Translations under genes and position numbers: made by a program | In this document: positions 48,111 to 59,862 of the stretch, piece after piece | Layout: every line of letters begins with the position of its first letter | How positions within the stretch are numbered: position 1 is the first letter of the stretch | Origin: Ancylobacter gelatini | Lineage (GTDB): Bacteria > Pseudomonadota > Alphaproteobacteria > Rhizobiales > Xanthobacteraceae | Length of the DNA stretch: 64,000 nucleotides | Direction: 5' to 3' | Assembly (NCBI RefSeq): GCF_022601675.1 | Contig: NZ_JAKVIL010000001.1 | Span: 62,001 to 126,000, forward strand | Notes under the pieces: model-generated | What the model was told of the DNA's origin: nothing | Seen by the model: the letters and a program-made list of their open reading frames with translations, nothing else | Database searches by the model: none

Positions 48111-49316
48111 ATGCGCTGCGATCGGCTATGGCGAGGGGCGAGGCTGGCGACGCTGGCACCTTCGCGTCCGGGGCTGGGGCTTGTCGAGCATGGCGTGGTC
48201 GCCGCTCTGGACGGACGCATCGTCTATGCCGGCCCGGCGGGCGAGGCGCCTTCCTTCGAGGCCGACGAGACGATCGATGTCGAAGGCCGCTGGATCACGC
48301 CCGGCCTGATCGACTGCCACACCCATCTGATCCATGGCGGCGACCGCGCCCATGAATTCGAGCTGCGGCTGGCCGGTGCCTCTTATGAGGAAATCGCGCG
48401 GGCGGGCGGGGGCATCGTCTCCACCATGACCGCGACCCGTGCCGCCAGCGAGGACGAACTGGTCGCGAGCGCGCTGCGCCGGCTCGATGCGCTGATCGCG
48501 GAAGGGGTGACCACGGTCGAGGTGAAGTCCGGTTATGGCCTGTCGCTGGAGAGCGAGCTGAAAAGCCTGCGCGCGGCGCGGGCGCTGGGCGTGCGGCGCC
48601 CGGTCTCGGTGACCACCACCTTTCTCGGCGCCCACGCGCTGCCGCCTGAGGCGAAGGGCGACAAGGACGCCTTCATCACCACGATCTGCGACGAGATGCT
48701 GCCGGCGGTCGCCCGCGAGGGGCTGGCCGATGCCGTGGACGGGTTCTGCGAGGGCATCGCCTTCCTGCCGGCCCATATTGAGCGGGTGTTCGCGCGGGCC
48801 GAGGAGCTCGGACTGCCGGTGAAGCTTCATGCCGACCAGCTCTCCAATTTGCACGGCGCCAAGCTCGCCGCCGAGTTCGGCGCGCTCTCGGCCGACCATC
48901 TGGAATATACCGATGAAGAAGGCGCCGCCGCGATGGCGGCCGCCGGCACCGTGGCGGTGCTGCTGCCGGGCGCGTTCTATTTCATCCGCGAGAACAAGCT
49001 GCCGCCGATCGACCTGTTCCGCGCGCAGGGCACGCATATGGCGCTGGCGACCGACAATAATCCCGGCACCTCGCCGCTCACCTCGCTGCTGCTGACCATG
49101 AACATGGCCGCGACGCTGTTCCGCATGACGGTGGACGAGTGCCTCGCCGGGGTCACGCGCGAGGCGGCGCGGGCGCTGGGGCGGCTGAACGAGATCGGGA
49201 CGCTGGAGGCCGGCAAGAGCTGCGATCTGGCGATCTGGAACATCGAGCGGCCGGCGGAGCTGGTCTACCGCATGGGTTTCAACCCGCTGCATGCCCGCGT
49301 CTGGAGGGGTAAATGA
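48111..49316 (+). CDS. hutI: Imidazolonepropionase
   Basis: 401-residue amidohydrolase hydrolysing imidazolonepropionate to formimidoylglutamate. The metal site is [24 protein letters not shown] and S-A-D-H-L-E-Y add further ligands; the C-terminal A-T-D-N-N-P-G-T matches the family. The ATG at 48111 has GGGAGGA upstream. Overlap of its stop with the hutH start (ATGA) indicates coupled translation. Confidence 0.96.
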   Translation: MRCDRLWRGARLATLAPSRPGLGLVEHGVVAALDGRIVYAGPAGEAPSFEADETIDVEGRWITPGLIDCHTHLIHGGDRAHEFELRLAGASYEEIARAGGGIVSTMTATRAASEDELVASALRRLDALIAEGVTTVEVKSGYGLSLESELKSLRAARALGVRRPVSVTTTFLGAHALPPEAKGDKDAFITTICDEMLPAVAREGLADAVDGFCEGIAFLPAHIERVFARAEELGLPVKLHADQLSNLHGAKLAAEFGALSADHLEYTDEEGAAAMAAAGTVAVLLPGAFYFIRENKLPPIDLFRAQGTHMALATDNNPGTSPLTSLLLTMNMAATLFRMTVDECLAGVTREAARALGRLNEIGTLEAGKSCDLAIWNIERPAELVYRMGFNPLHARVWRGK

Positions 49317-50848
49317 ACGAGATCATCCTGAAGCCGGGCGCGGTGTCGCTCGCCCAGTGGCGTGCGATCTATCGCGGCGCCCCCGCGACGGTTGCGCCGG
49401 AGGCCGCGCCGGCCATCGCCCGCGCCCATGAGGCGGTGCAGGCGATCCTTGCCAAGGGCGCGCCGGTCTATGGCATCAATACCGGCTTCGGGAAGCTCGC
49501 CAGCGTGCGCATTCCCTCCGAGGACCTCGCCACGCTCCAGCGCAACATCGTGCTCTCCCATGCCGCCGGCGTCGGCGAGCCGATGCCGGTGCCGGTGGCG
49601 CGGCTGATGATGGCGCTGAAGCTCGCCAGCCTCGCGCAGGGGGCGTCTGGCGTGGCACCAGCCACCATCGCGCTGCTGGAGGCGTTTCTCACCAAGGGGC
49701 TGACGCCCGTGGTGCCGTGCCAGGGCTCGGTGGGCGCCTCGGGCGACCTTGCCCCGCTCGCGCACATGACCGCGACGATGATCGGCGTTGGGGAGATCTT
49801 CGTCGATGGCGCGCGGGTGCCGGCCGCCGTTGCGCTGGCCGATGCCGGGCTGGCGCCGCTGACGCTTGGCCCCAAGGAAGGGCTGGCGCTGCTCAACGGC
49901 ACGCAGTTCTCCACCGCCAACGCGCTGGCCGGGCTGTTCGAGGCCGAGAACCTGTTCAAGTCCGCGCTGATGACCGGCGCGCTCTCGACCGACGCCGCGC
50001 GCGGTTCGGATGCACCGTTCGACCCGCGTATTCACCAGCTCCGCAAGCATCGCGGACAGATCGAGACCGCGGATGCGCTGCGCGGGCTGATGGCGGGCTC
50101 GGCGATCCGCGCCTCGCATCTGACGGGCGACGAGCGCGTGCAGGACCCCTATTGCCTGCGCTGCCAGCCGCAGGTGATGGGCGCGGCGCTCGACGTGCTG
50201 CGGCAGGCCGCGAGCACGCTGGAGACCGAAGCGAACGGCGTCTCGGACAATCCGCTGATCTTCCCGGAGGAGGGCGAGGCGCTCTCTGGCGGCAATTTCC
50301 ACGCCGAGCCGGTGGCGTTCGCCGCCGACATGATCGCGCTCGCCGTGTGCGAGATCGGCTCGCTCAGCGAGCGGCGCATCGCCATGCTGGTCGACCCGGC
50401 GCTGTCGGGCATGCCGGCGTTCCTCACCCCGAAGCCGGGGCTGAATTCGGGCTTCATGATTCCGCAGGTGACGGCGGCGGCGCTGGTGTCCGAGAACAAG
50501 CAGCGCGCCTATCCCGCGAGCGTCGATTCCATCCCGACCTCCGCCAATCAGGAGGACCACGTCTCCATGGCCGCCCATGGCGCCCGCCGGCTGCTGGCGA
50601 TGGTGGAGAACGCGGTGTGCGTGATCGGCATCGAATTGCTGGCGAGCGCGCAGGGCTGCGACTTCCACGCCCCGCTGGCCTCCAGCTCGGTGCTGGAACA
50701 GGTGCGGGCGCTGCTGCGGGCGCAGGTGCCGCATCTGGACGAGGACCGGCATTTCGCCCCCGACATGGAAGCGGCGAACGCGCTGGTGCGCTCCGGCGCG
50801 GTGGCGGCGCTCGGCGGCGTGGGGCTGCCGACGATTTCGGGGGAGTGA
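49313..50848 (+). CDS. hutH: Histidine ammonia-lyase
   Basis: 511 residues, family length. It removes ammonia from histidine to give urocanate with the self-made MIO cofactor from Ala-Ser-Gly, seen in [12 protein letters not shown] near residue 145. Y-G-I-N-T-G-F-G lies near 55 and N-G-T-Q-F-S near 195. The first committed step of the hut pathway. Followed by a 159-base spacer that reads as a possible small open frame. Confidence 0.97.
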   Translation: MNEIILKPGAVSLAQWRAIYRGAPATVAPEAAPAIARAHEAVQAILAKGAPVYGINTGFGKLASVRIPSEDLATLQRNIVLSHAAGVGEPMPVPVARLMMALKLASLAQGASGVAPATIALLEAFLTKGLTPVVPCQGSVGASGDLAPLAHMTATMIGVGEIFVDGARVPAAVALADAGLAPLTLGPKEGLALLNGTQFSTANALAGLFEAENLFKSALMTGALSTDAARGSDAPFDPRIHQLRKHRGQIETADALRGLMAGSAIRASHLTGDERVQDPYCLRCQPQVMGAALDVLRQAASTLETEANGVSDNPLIFPEEGEALSGGNFHAEPVAFAADMIALAVCEIGSLSERRIAMLVDPALSGMPAFLTPKPGLNSGFMIPQVTAAALVSENKQRAYPASVDSIPTSANQEDHVSMAAHGARRLLAMVENAVCVIGIELLASAQGCDFHAPLASSSVLEQVRALLRAQVPHLDEDRHFAPDMEAANALVRSGAVAALGGVGLPTISGE

Positions 50849-50853
50849 GGAGC

Positions 50854-51012
50854 ATGGGCCTGCTGCGCATCGGCATTCTCTACCTCTCCCCGTGGCGGAG
50901 AGATCGCCGCGTCGCGCCGGCCGAGCGGGCGCACCCTGGCGGAACAGGCCTTGGCCCCCGCCCCGATGGGGAGAAGGCGTCGCACCGCACGAGCGGGGAG
51001 GCGCGCGCATGA
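50854..51012 (+). repeat. Short palindromic repeat-like insert between hutH and hutG
   Basis: 159 bases separate hutH and hutG in an otherwise overlapping operon. They contain CTCTCC (50888-50893)/GGAGAG (50901-50906 region) and a further GATGGGGAGA that is the inverse of CTCTCCCC, resembling palindromic intergenic elements of Hyphomicrobiales. An open frame of 52 codons from ATG 50854 ends overlapping the hutG start (ATGA), but its Shine-Dalgarno is only 1 base away and the product is low-complexity Arg/Gly/Pro, so it may only relay translation. Positions of the arms are approximate. Confidence 0.4.
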
Positions 51013-51827
51013 CCGAGCCCGCCTTCATCACCGTCCATCACGGCAGCGCGCCGCTTGTGGTGTCGTTGCCGCATACCGGCACCGACCTGCCGGACGACAT
51101 CGCCGGGGATCTGGTCTCGCCGTGGCTCGCGCGCAAGGATTGCGACTGGTGGATCGAGACGCTGTACGACTTCGCCGCCGGCCTTGGTGCCAGCGTGGTG
51201 CGCACCAGCGTGTCGCGCACCGCGGTGGACGTGAACCGCGACCCTTCCGGCGTCTCGCTCTATCCCGGGCAGGCCACCACCGAATTATGCCCGACCACCA
51301 CCTTCGACGGCGAGCCTCTTTATGTCGAAGGGAAGGGCCCGGATGTGGCGGCGCGGCGGGGCGCCTATTTCGACCCCTACCATGCCGCGCTGAACGCCGA
51401 GATCGAGCGGGTGCGGGCCGAGCATGGCACGATGGTGCTCTATGACTGCCACTCGATCCGCTCGGTGATCCCGCGCCTGTTTGAGGGCGTGCTGCCGCAT
51501 TTCAACATCGGCACCAATTCCGGTGCGAGCTGCGCGCCGCAGCTTCAGGCCGAGATCGAGGCGATCTGCGACGCCTCCGGCTTCGAGCGCGTCAGCAATG
51601 CCCGCTTCAAGGGCGGCTACATCACCCGCCATTACGGCGCGCCCGCGCGCGGCGTGCATGCCGTGCAGATGGAGCTGGCCTGCCGTTTCTATATGGACGA
51701 GCCGCTCGGGCCGGTGGCGCCCGGCAACTGGCCGACGCCCTACGACCCCGCCTTTGCCGCGCCCGCCCGCGCGGTGCTCACCCGTATTCTCGACGCGTGC
51801 ATCGCCTTCGCACGCACTGCACGCTGA
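51009..51827 (+). CDS. hutG: N-formylglutamate deformylase
   Basis: 272-residue metalloenzyme releasing formate and glutamate from N-formylglutamate, the last step of the route begun by Hut[19 protein letters not shown] and [12 protein letters not shown] are visible; zinc ligands fall in H-T-G and C-H-S. The ATG at 51009 gives the family N-terminus; the frame before it is the spacer element. It is followed 11 bases later by hutU. Confidence 0.94.
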   Translation: MTEPAFITVHHGSAPLVVSLPHTGTDLPDDIAGDLVSPWLARKDCDWWIETLYDFAAGLGASVVRTSVSRTAVDVNRDPSGVSLYPGQATTELCPTTTFDGEPLYVEGKGPDVAARRGAYFDPYHAALNAEIERVRAEHGTMVLYDCHSIRSVIPRLFEGVLPHFNIGTNSGASCAPQLQAEIEAICDASGFERVSNARFKGGYITRHYGAPARGVHAVQMELACRFYMDEPLGPVAPGNWPTPYDPAFAAPARAVLTRILDACIAFARTAR

Positions 51828-51838
51828 GGAGCCGACCG

Positions 51839-53505
<1,667 letters not shown>

Positions 53506-53506
<1 letters not shown>

Positions 53507-54093
53507 TGCGGGTCCTGCGCGCGAGCGGCCATCGCGTGATGCCCTGGAAGAACGGTGGCGGCTCGACCACGCAGATCGCCGTCGCGCCGGAAGGGGCGGG
53601 GCTGGAGGCCTTCGACTGGCGCGTCAGCATGGCGGATGTGGCGGGCGACGGACCGTTCTCGTCGTTTCCCGGCATCGACCGCACGCTGGCGATCCTGAGC
53701 GGGGCGGGGATGCGGCTCGACATTGCCGGCCGCGCCTCGCTGGAACTGAAGGCGGCCAGCGCGCCGGCAGCGTTTCCCGCCGACGTGCCGACCGCGGCGA
53801 CGCTGATCGACGGACCGATCCGCGACCTCAACGTGATGACCCGGCGCGGCGGGTTCGCGCACAAGGTGACGCGGCATGAGGCGCGCGCGGTGGTGAGCGC
53901 GCCCGCGGGCGGCTTCACGCTGGTCCTGTCGCGCATGGCGGGGCTGGTGGTTGCGGAGGCTGCGGGCGCGGCTGTGGAACTCGGGCTCGACGACGCCGTG
54001 CGGCTCGACGGCCCGGCGACGCTTACACCGGGCGGAGACGGCGCGTTCTTCGTCATCGAGCTGTGGCCGGTTATCGCGAGCGCTCGACTTTAA
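53506..54093 (+). CDS. hutD: HutD family protein
   Basis: 195-residue cupin-like protein that accompanies hut genes. M-P-W-K-N-G-G-G-S-T-T-Q-I, W-R-V-S-M-A-D-V-A and D-L-N-V-M-T-R-R are family motifs. HutD is thought to bind a pathway metabolite and limit hut expression, not to catalyse a step. ATG 53506 is used; GTG 53503 one codon earlier is also possible. End of the hut operon; 45 bases precede the next gene. Confidence 0.9.
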
Positions 54094-54138
54094 GGTCTAT
54101 ACAAATCAAGATCGACGCATCGTTCTTGGAGGGAAGAG

Positions 54139-55494
54139 ATGCGCCGCTCGGACAAGCTGAAGCTGGGAACCTTCGTCTATACATTCGGCTACAACCCGGC
54201 CGCTTGGCTGCATCCGGGCTGCGACGTCAATGGCGCCAATCACTTCTCCCATCTGCTCAAGGTCGCGCAGATGTCGGAAGCGGCGAAGTTCGACTTCATG
54301 TTCCTCGCCGATTCACCGGCCGCCGCCATCGGCGATCCCGAGGGTCTCTCGCGTTCGCCGACCAAGATGAACCGCTTCGAGCCGCTCTCGCTGCTCTCGG
54401 CGCTGGCGGTCTCGACCTCGCGGCTCGGGCTGGTGGCCACCGCCTCCACCTCCTATTACGAACCCTTCAACCTCGCGCGTATCTTCGCGTCCATCGACCA
54501 TCTCAGCGGCGGGCGGGCGTGCTGGAACGTCGTGACCTCCGACCATGACGAGACCGGCTACAACTTCAACCGCGAGGGGCTGGACCCGCATGCGCTGCGC
54601 TATGAGCGCGGCAAGGAGTTCGTCGATGTCGTGTTCGGGCTGTGGGACAGCTATGAGCACGACGCGCTCAAGCTCGATCGCGAGAGCGGGGTCTATTACG
54701 ACAAGGACAAGCTCCACACGCTGAACCACAAAGGCAAGCACTTCCAGGTGCGCGGCCCGCTCAACATCGCCTCCACCCCGCAGGGCCGCCCGGTGATCGC
54801 GCAGGCCGGCGGCTCGGAGGCCGGCATCGAGCTGGCGGCGGAGACGGCCGAGGTGGTGTTCTCGCTCGCCTCCAACCTCCAGCGCAGCCAGGCGTTCTAC
54901 GCGACGCTGAAGGAGCGCATGGCCAAGTTCGGCCGCGCGCCGGACGAATTGAAGGTGATGCCGGGCGTCGTCATCAATGTCGGGCGCACCGAGGACGAAG
55001 CGCGCGAGAAGGTGCGCTTCCTCGCCGACAAGCTGCACCCCGATGTCGGCCGGCTGATGCTGGCGGAATTCCTCGAAGCCGACCTCACCGGCGTGCCGCT
55101 CGACGCGCCGTTCCCCAAGGACCGGCTGCCGGCGGCGGCCAAGGGCTCCAAGGCGCTGTTCGACGAACTGACCGACTTCGTGATGAAGGGGCATACGGTC
55201 GGCGAACTCATTCGCCTGTTCAGCGAGAAGCACACCGGCAACGGCATCACCGGCACGCCGGCGATGGTCGCCGACTTCATGGAAGAGTGGTTCGAGACCC
55301 GCGCCGCTGACGGCTTCATCGTGATGTGCCCGACGCTGCCCTCGGCGCTGGAAGACTTCACCGAGCTGGTGGTGCCGGAGCTGCGCCGTCGCGGCCTGTT
55401 CCGCGACGAGTACGAGGGCACGACGCTGCGGGACAGTCTCGGCATTCCCGTGCCGGAGAACCGCTACGCGCGGGCGCGCCGTCAGGCCGGGTGA
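54139..55494 (+). CDS. LLM-class flavin-dependent monooxygenase (NtaA/SnaA-like)
   Basis: 451-residue bacterial-luciferase-like oxygenase using reduced FMN. A-A-K-F-D-F-M-F-L-A-D near residue 55, S-T-S-R-L-G-L-V-A-T-A-S-T-S-Y-Y-E-P-F near 100, then W-N-V-V-T-S and R-Y-E-R-G-K-E-F are typical of the NtaA/SnaA/DszA group that attacks amino-polycarboxylates or sulphur compounds. It needs a flavin reductase encoded elsewhere. GGAGGGAAGAG precedes the ATG. Substrate unknown. Confidence 0.88.
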   Translation: MRRSDKLKLGTFVYTFGYNPAAWLHPGCDVNGANHFSHLLKVAQMSEAAKFDFMFLADSPAAAIGDPEGLSRSPTKMNRFEPLSLLSALAVSTSRLGLVATASTSYYEPFNLARIFASIDHLSGGRACWNVVTSDHDETGYNFNREGLDPHALRYERGKEFVDVVFGLWDSYEHDALKLDRESGVYYDKDKLHTLNHKGKHFQVRGPLNIASTPQGRPVIAQAGGSEAGIELAAETAEVVFSLASNLQRSQAFYATLKERMAKFGRAPDELKVMPGVVINVGRTEDEAREKVRFLADKLHPDVGRLMLAEFLEADLTGVPLDAPFPKDRLPAAAKGSKALFDELTDFVMKGHTVGELIRLFSEKHTGNGITGTPAMVADFMEEWFETRAADGFIVMCPTLPSALEDFTELVVPELRRRGLFRDEYEGTTLRDSLGIPVPENRYARARRQAG

Positions 55495-55500
55495 GGGGGC

Positions 55501-56286
55501 TCAGGCGGCGCGGGCCTTGGCGAGCCAGCCCAGCCCCTCCAGCGTCCCGGCGCGCGGGGTGTATTCGCAGCCGATGAGGCCGTCATAGCCGGCCTCATCG
55601 AGCGTGCGGTAGAGGCGCGCGAAATCGATGGTGCCGGTGCCGGGCTCGTGGCGGCCGGGATGGTCGGCGATGTGGATATGGTAGATCAGCTCCACATGGT
55701 CGGCGATGAAGGCGAACGGGTCCGAGCCGATCATGGTGGCGTGGAACACGTCGTAGAGCAGGCGCACATTGGGCGCGCCGATCTCGGCGATCGCCCGGAC
55801 CGCGTCGGCCGGATCCTCGATGAAGTAATCGGCGATGCTGCCGCTGCTGATGGGCTCGATCAGGAGCAGCAGGCCGCGTTCGGCGGTGGCCTTGGCGGCA
55901 AGGCGCATATTGGCGATGTAGGTGTCCCACATGCGCGCGGGATCGGCGCCGACCGGTCGCACGCCTGCCATGCAGTGCAGGGCGGGGATGCCGGCCTCTT
56001 CCGCATAGTCGAGGCTGGGCGCGAGGCTGGCACGGAAGCGCTCGATCTGATCGGGCAGGGCGGCAAAACCCTTCTCGCCGCGCGAGATTTCGCCGGCGGG
56101 AAAGCTCGACTGCACGATCGGCAACCCGCACGCGTCGAGGAGCTGCTTCACGCGGGCGGCCGGCAGCCCGTAGAGCGCTGGATGCTCCACGGCATCGAAG
56201 CCGGCCTCGCGGGCGGCCGCGAAGCGCTGTTCCAGCGGCATTTCGTTGAAGAGATAGCCGATATGGCCGCTGAAACCCTTGATCAT
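55501..56286 (-). CDS. Hydroxypyruvate isomerase-family TIM-barrel protein
   Basis: 261 residues, the length of Hyi/OtnI-type sugar isomerases in the xylose-isomerase-like superfamily. F-S-G-H-I-G-Y-L-F, G-F-D-A-V-E-H-P, L-L-I-E-P-I-S (metal Glu), L-L-Y-D-V-F-H-A-T and H-I-H-I-A-D-H-P-G-R-H-E-P-G-T-G are conserved in hydroxypyruvate and 2-oxo-tetronate isomerases. Its closest place is at the end of an operon with the DHDPS-like gene and GntR regulator, so it probably handles a C3-C4 sugar acid product. Confidence 0.87.
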   Translation of the reverse strand: MIKGFSGHIGYLFNEMPLEQRFAAAREAGFDAVEHPALYGLPAARVKQLLDACGLPIVQSSFPAGEISRGEKGFAALPDQIERFRASLAPSLDYAEEAGIPALHCMAGVRPVGADPARMWDTYIANMRLAAKATAERGLLLLIEPISSGSIADYFIEDPADAVRAIAEIGAPNVRLLYDVFHATMIGSDPFAFIADHVELIYHIHIADHPGRHEPGTGTIDFARLYRTLDEAGYDGLIGCEYTPRAGTLEGLGWLAKARAA

Positions 56287-56320
56287 GGTGCGTCTTTCGC
56301 TGGTCGGGCGGCGGGTTGGC

Positions 56321-57265
56321 TCAGGAGGCGGCGAGCCATGAGGCGAGCTTGCCGTCGCGCCGTTCCAGTCGCTCCAGCAGATAATCGACCTCGGCGCGGG
56401 CCTTGGCGGTCAGCGTCGAGCCGGGCTGGCGCTGGGCGTCGCAGCTGAGAATGCCGCGGCGCATCAGCACGTATTTGCGCACGGAAAGGCCGACGCCCTG
56501 CTGCTGCTCGTAGCGCAGCAGCGGCAGATGGGCGTCGAACAGGTCGTGCGCCTCGTCACGCCGGCCTTCCTTCTGCAACCGCACCACGGCGGACAGCATT
56601 TCCGGGAAGGCATAGCCGGTCATGGCACCATCCGCGCCGCGCTCCATCTCGAAATCGAGGAACAGGCCGCCATTGCCGGTGAGGATGGAAATCTCCCGCA
56701 TCGAGCCTTCCTTCTGGAAGCCGCGCAGGGCGGTGATCTTCTCCAGACCCGGCCAATCCTCATGCTTGAGCATGACGCAGGACGGGTTCTCGGTGACGAT
56801 CTGCCGGATCACCTTCGGCGTCATCTGCACGGTGAGGGTGAGCGGATAATCCTGCAGCACGAAGGGGATATCGGCGCCGATGGCCTGCACCGCCTGCCGG
56901 AAATAGCCGGTGATCTGCTCGTCGGTGCGCAGCGAGGGCGGGGGCGCGATCATCACGCCCGCCGCGCCGCGCTCCATCACCGCATGGGCGAGCGCGCGCA
57001 TGGCGGCAAAGCCGGGCGCGGAGACGCCGACGATGACGGGAAGCGCGCCGAAACCGTCGATGAAGCGCGCGGTGATCGCCAGCGATTCGGCGGCGTCGAG
57101 CTTGGGCGCCTCGCCCAATATGCCGAGCACGGTGACGCCGTTGGAGCCGGCGGCGAGATAGCGCTCGATCAGCCGGTCGATCGACGCCTCGTCGATGCGG
57201 CCGTCGGCGTGGAACGGGGTGGGGGCGATCGGAAAGACGCCGGCGGCGCTGGAATCGAGTTTCAT
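56321..57265 (-). CDS. DHDPS/NAL-family aldolase or dehydratase
   Basis: 314-residue class I lyase. The Schiff-base Lys lies in C-V-M-L-K-H-E-D and the conserved Tyr in V-L-Q-D-Y-P; the N-terminal F-P-I-A-P-T-P-F-H-A-D-G-R-I-D and G-I-L-G-E-A replace the dihydrodipicolinate-synthase G-T-T-G-E motif, favouring a 2-keto-3-deoxy sugar-acid lyase or dehydratase over lysine synthesis. It overlaps the GntR regulator (ATGA) and precedes the hydroxypyruvate-isomerase-like gene, forming one operon. Confidence 0.85.
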   Translation of the reverse strand: MKLDSSAAGVFPIAPTPFHADGRIDEASIDRLIERYLAAGSNGVTVLGILGEAPKLDAAESLAITARFIDGFGALPVIVGVSAPGFAAMRALAHAVMERGAAGVMIAPPPSLRTDEQITGYFRQAVQAIGADIPFVLQDYPLTLTVQMTPKVIRQIVTENPSCVMLKHEDWPGLEKITALRGFQKEGSMREISILTGNGGLFLDFEMERGADGAMTGYAFPEMLSAVVRLQKEGRRDEAHDLFDAHLPLLRYEQQQGVGLSVRKYVLMRRGILSCDAQRQPGSTLTAKARAEVDYLLERLERRDGKLASWLAAS

Positions 57266-57984
57266 GAGCGGGTTCCTGTGCGTTCGAGGGTCGAGGCCTG
57301 CGCGGCGCGGGCGAGGTAGTCGCTCTTGCTGGCCTGCATGTGTTCGATATTGAGCTGCGCGAGTGCCCAGGCATCGCTGCCCCGGAGCAGCGCGATCATG
57401 TGATCGTGCTCGCGCAACGAGCGTTGCAGCCCCTCGCCATCGGCGAGATTCGTGGCGCGGACCGGCAGCGAGAGCCGCATGTAGTCCTTGGCGGTGCGGA
57501 CCAGATAGGGATTGCCGCAACCCTCCAGCATGGCGAGGTGAAAGGCGTCGTTGATCTCATGCAGCCGCCGCAGGTTCGGGGCGGCGGCCTCGCGGCGATA
57601 CTCGGCCTGGATCGCCTCAAGACGAGCGATCAGCGCCTCGGGCGCGGGCAGCGGGATCATGAGCACGATCTGGCGGGTGAGCATCTCCCGCGCCTCGTAG
57701 ATCTGGCGCACCTCTTCCGCCGTGAAGGAGCAGACCGTCGCGCCGATATTCGCGACGTGCCGCACCAGCCCGTCGCGCTCCAGCGCGGCCAGCGCCCGGC
57801 GGACATAGTGCCGGCTGGTGGCGTAGCGCTCCATCATCGCGTCCTCGACCAGACGCGCGCCGGGCGCGAGCCGGCCGAAGATGATGTCGTCCTCAAGCTG
57901 GCGCAGCACGTCCATGGGCGCGTGCGACGCGGCGGGCGGCGAGGCTCTCGTGCGCATGGAAGATTCCGGAGCGTCAGGGTCCAT
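57262..57984 (-). CDS. GntR-family transcriptional regulator (FCD type)
   Basis: 240 residues. The N-terminal winged helix has L-E-D-D-I-I-F-G-R-L-A-P-G-A-R-L-V-E and R-R-A-L-A-A-L-E-R-D-G-L-V. An all-helical FCD effector domain follows (I-Y-E-A-R-E-M-L-T-R, N-D-A-F-H-L-A-M-L, E-H-D-H-M-I-A-L-L). FCD regulators usually repress sugar-acid or amino-acid genes until their metabolite binds. The divergent ilvD/edd gene and paired inverted repeats at 58013-58078 mark the likely control region. The same transcript carries the DHDPS-like gene. Confidence 0.9.
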   Translation of the reverse strand: MDPDAPESSMRTRASPPAASHAPMDVLRQLEDDIIFGRLAPGARLVEDAMMERYATSRHYVRRALAALERDGLVRHVANIGATVCSFTAEEVRQIYEAREMLTRQIVLMIPLPAPEALIARLEAIQAEYRREAAAPNLRRLHEINDAFHLAMLEGCGNPYLVRTAKDYMRLSLPVRATNLADGEGLQRSLREHDHMIALLRGSDAWALAQLNIEHMQASKSDYLARAAQASTLERTGTRS

Positions 57985-58012
57985 TGGCCTCGCATAGTGG
58001 ATCCATCGGCAT

Positions 58013-58078
58013 CATTGTCAATAATGATAGACAAAAATGGCGGATAATTGCCTGATATGGCCAAAATTATTGACAATG
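58013..58078. promoter_or_regulatory. Paired operator repeats for the GntR regulator
   Basis: CATTGTCAATAAT (58013-58025) and its exact inverse ATTATTGACAATG (58066-58078) are 53 bases apart centre to centre, about five helical turns. A second GACAA at 58030-58034 makes the left arm itself symmetric with TTGTC (58015-58019). They lie between the divergent gntR and dehydratase starts. Confidence 0.6.
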
Positions 58079-58139
58079 AGGCGCTCGGTCTCCATCCTGC
58101 CTCGTCCGCATGAGCGGGGCGTTTCAAAGGGAGGCCGGG

Positions 58140-59858
58140 ATGGCCAAAGGTTTGAGCAAGGGGCTCACCAGCTATGGCGACGACGGGTTTTCCCTGTTCC
58201 TGCGCAAGGCCTTCATCAAGGCCATGGGCTATTCGGACGACGCGCTGAGCCGCCCGATCGTCGGCATCACCAACACCTACAGCGACTACAACCCCTGCCA
58301 CGGCAATGCGCCCCAGCTCATCGAGGCGGTGAAGCGCGGCGTGATGCTGAGCGGGGCGATGCCGATGGTGTTCCCGACCATCTCCATCCATGAGAGCTTC
58401 GCCCACCCCACCTCCATGTTCCTGCGCAACCTGATGGCGATGGACACTGAGGAGATGATCCGCGCGCAGCCCATGGACGCCGTCGTGGTGATCGGCGGCT
58501 GCGACAAGACGCTGCCGGCGCAGATCATGGCGGCGGCGAGCGTCGACCTGCCGACCGTGGTGGTGCCGGTCGGCCCCATGGTGGTCGGCCATCACAAGGG
58601 CGAGGTGCTCGGCGCCTGCACGGATTGCCGGCGGCTGTGGGCCGCGCACCGGGCGGACACGATCGATGCCGAGGAGATCGAGGTCATCAATGGCCGCCTC
58701 GCGCCTTCGGTCGGCACCTGCATGGTGATGGGCACGGCGAGCACCATGGCGTGCATCACCGAGACGCTCGGCCTCTCGCTGCCGATGAGCGCCACCGTTC
58801 CCGCGCCCCATGCCGAGCGGATCCGGATCGCCGAGGCCAGCGGGCGGGCGGCGGCGCGGATGGCGGTGGAGGGCGGGCCGCGCCCGAGCGAGCTGCTGAC
58901 GCCGCGCTCCCTGCGCAATGCGGCGGTGGTGATGCAGGCGATTGGCGGCTCCACCAACGGCGTCATCCACCTCGCCGCCATCGCCAACCGCACGCCGCAC
59001 GCCTTCGACCTCGCCGAACTCGACGAGATCGGCCGCCGCGTGCCGGTGCTGGTCGACCTCAAGCCGTCCGGCGCCCACTATATGGAGCATTTCCACCATG
59101 CCGGCGGCGTGCCGAAGCTGCTGAAGGAGCTTGGCGACCTGGTGGACCTCGACACGCCCACCGTCACCGGCGCCACGCTGCGCGAGATCGCGCTGGCGGC
59201 CGAGGACGTGCCGGGACAGGACGTCATCCGCCCGCGCTCGTCGCCGATCAAGGCGGAAGGCTCGATGGCGGTGCTTACCGGCAATCTGGCGCCGGGCGGG
59301 GCCATCATCAAGCAGGCCGCCGCCTCGCCGGGACTGCTGACCCATACCGGCCGCGCGGTGGTGTTCCGCTCGGTGCCGGACATGATCGCCCGCATCGACG
59401 ATCCCGACCTCGATGTCGCGGCCGAGGATGTGCTGGTGCTGCAGAATGCCGGCCCCAAGGGCGCGCCGGGCATGCCCGAAGCCGGCTATCTTCCGATACC
59501 GAAGAAGCTGGCGCGGCAGGGCGTCAAGGACATGGTGCGCATTTCCGACGCGCGGATGAGCGGCACGGCCTTCGGCACCATCGTGCTGCATGTGACGCCG
59601 GAGGCGGCGGTGGGCGGACCGCTCGGACTGGTGGAGACCGGCGACATGATCCGGCTCGACACGGCGGGGCGGCGGATCGACCTTCTGGTCGACGATAAGG
59701 AGCTGGAGCGGCGCCGGGAACTTCTGGATGCGCAGCCGGCGCGCGTGGCGCCGTCGCGGGGCTATGCGCGGCTCTACCAGGCCAGCGTGCTGCAGGCGGA
59801 TGAGGGGTGCGATTTCGACTTCATGCGCCATCCCTCGCGCCTCCCCGCCGAGGACTGA
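58140..59858 (+). CDS. IlvD/Edd family dehydratase
   Basis: 572-residue Fe-S dehydratase. Cluster Cys candidates are in N-P-C-H-G-N-A, I-G-G-C-D-K-T-L-P and V-G-T-C-M-V-M-G-T-A. The family has dihydroxyacid dehydratase (branched-chain amino acids), phosphogluconate dehydratase, and sugar-acid dehydratases. Divergence from a GntR/DHDPS-like operon points to sugar-acid dehydration (arabonate, xylonate or gluconate type) rather than isoleucine/valine synthesis. AAGGGAG precedes the ATG at 58140. Confidence 0.9.
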   Translation: MAKGLSKGLTSYGDDGFSLFLRKAFIKAMGYSDDALSRPIVGITNTYSDYNPCHGNAPQLIEAVKRGVMLSGAMPMVFPTISIHESFAHPTSMFLRNLMAMDTEEMIRAQPMDAVVVIGGCDKTLPAQIMAAASVDLPTVVVPVGPMVVGHHKGEVLGACTDCRRLWAAHRADTIDAEEIEVINGRLAPSVGTCMVMGTASTMACITETLGLSLPMSATVPAPHAERIRIAEASGRAAARMAVEGGPRPSELLTPRSLRNAAVVMQAIGGSTNGVIHLAAIANRTPHAFDLAELDEIGRRVPVLVDLKPSGAHYMEHFHHAGGVPKLLKELGDLVDLDTPTVTGATLREIALAAEDVPGQDVIRPRSSPIKAEGSMAVLTGNLAPGGAIIKQAAASPGLLTHTGRAVVFRSVPDMIARIDDPDLDVAAEDVLVLQNAGPKGAPGMPEAGYLPIPKKLARQGVKDMVRISDARMSGTAFGTIVLHVTPEAAVGGPLGLVETGDMIRLDTAGRRIDLLVDDKELERRRELLDAQPARVAPSRGYARLYQASVLQADEGCDFDFMRHPSRLPAED

Positions 59859-59862
59859 AAGA

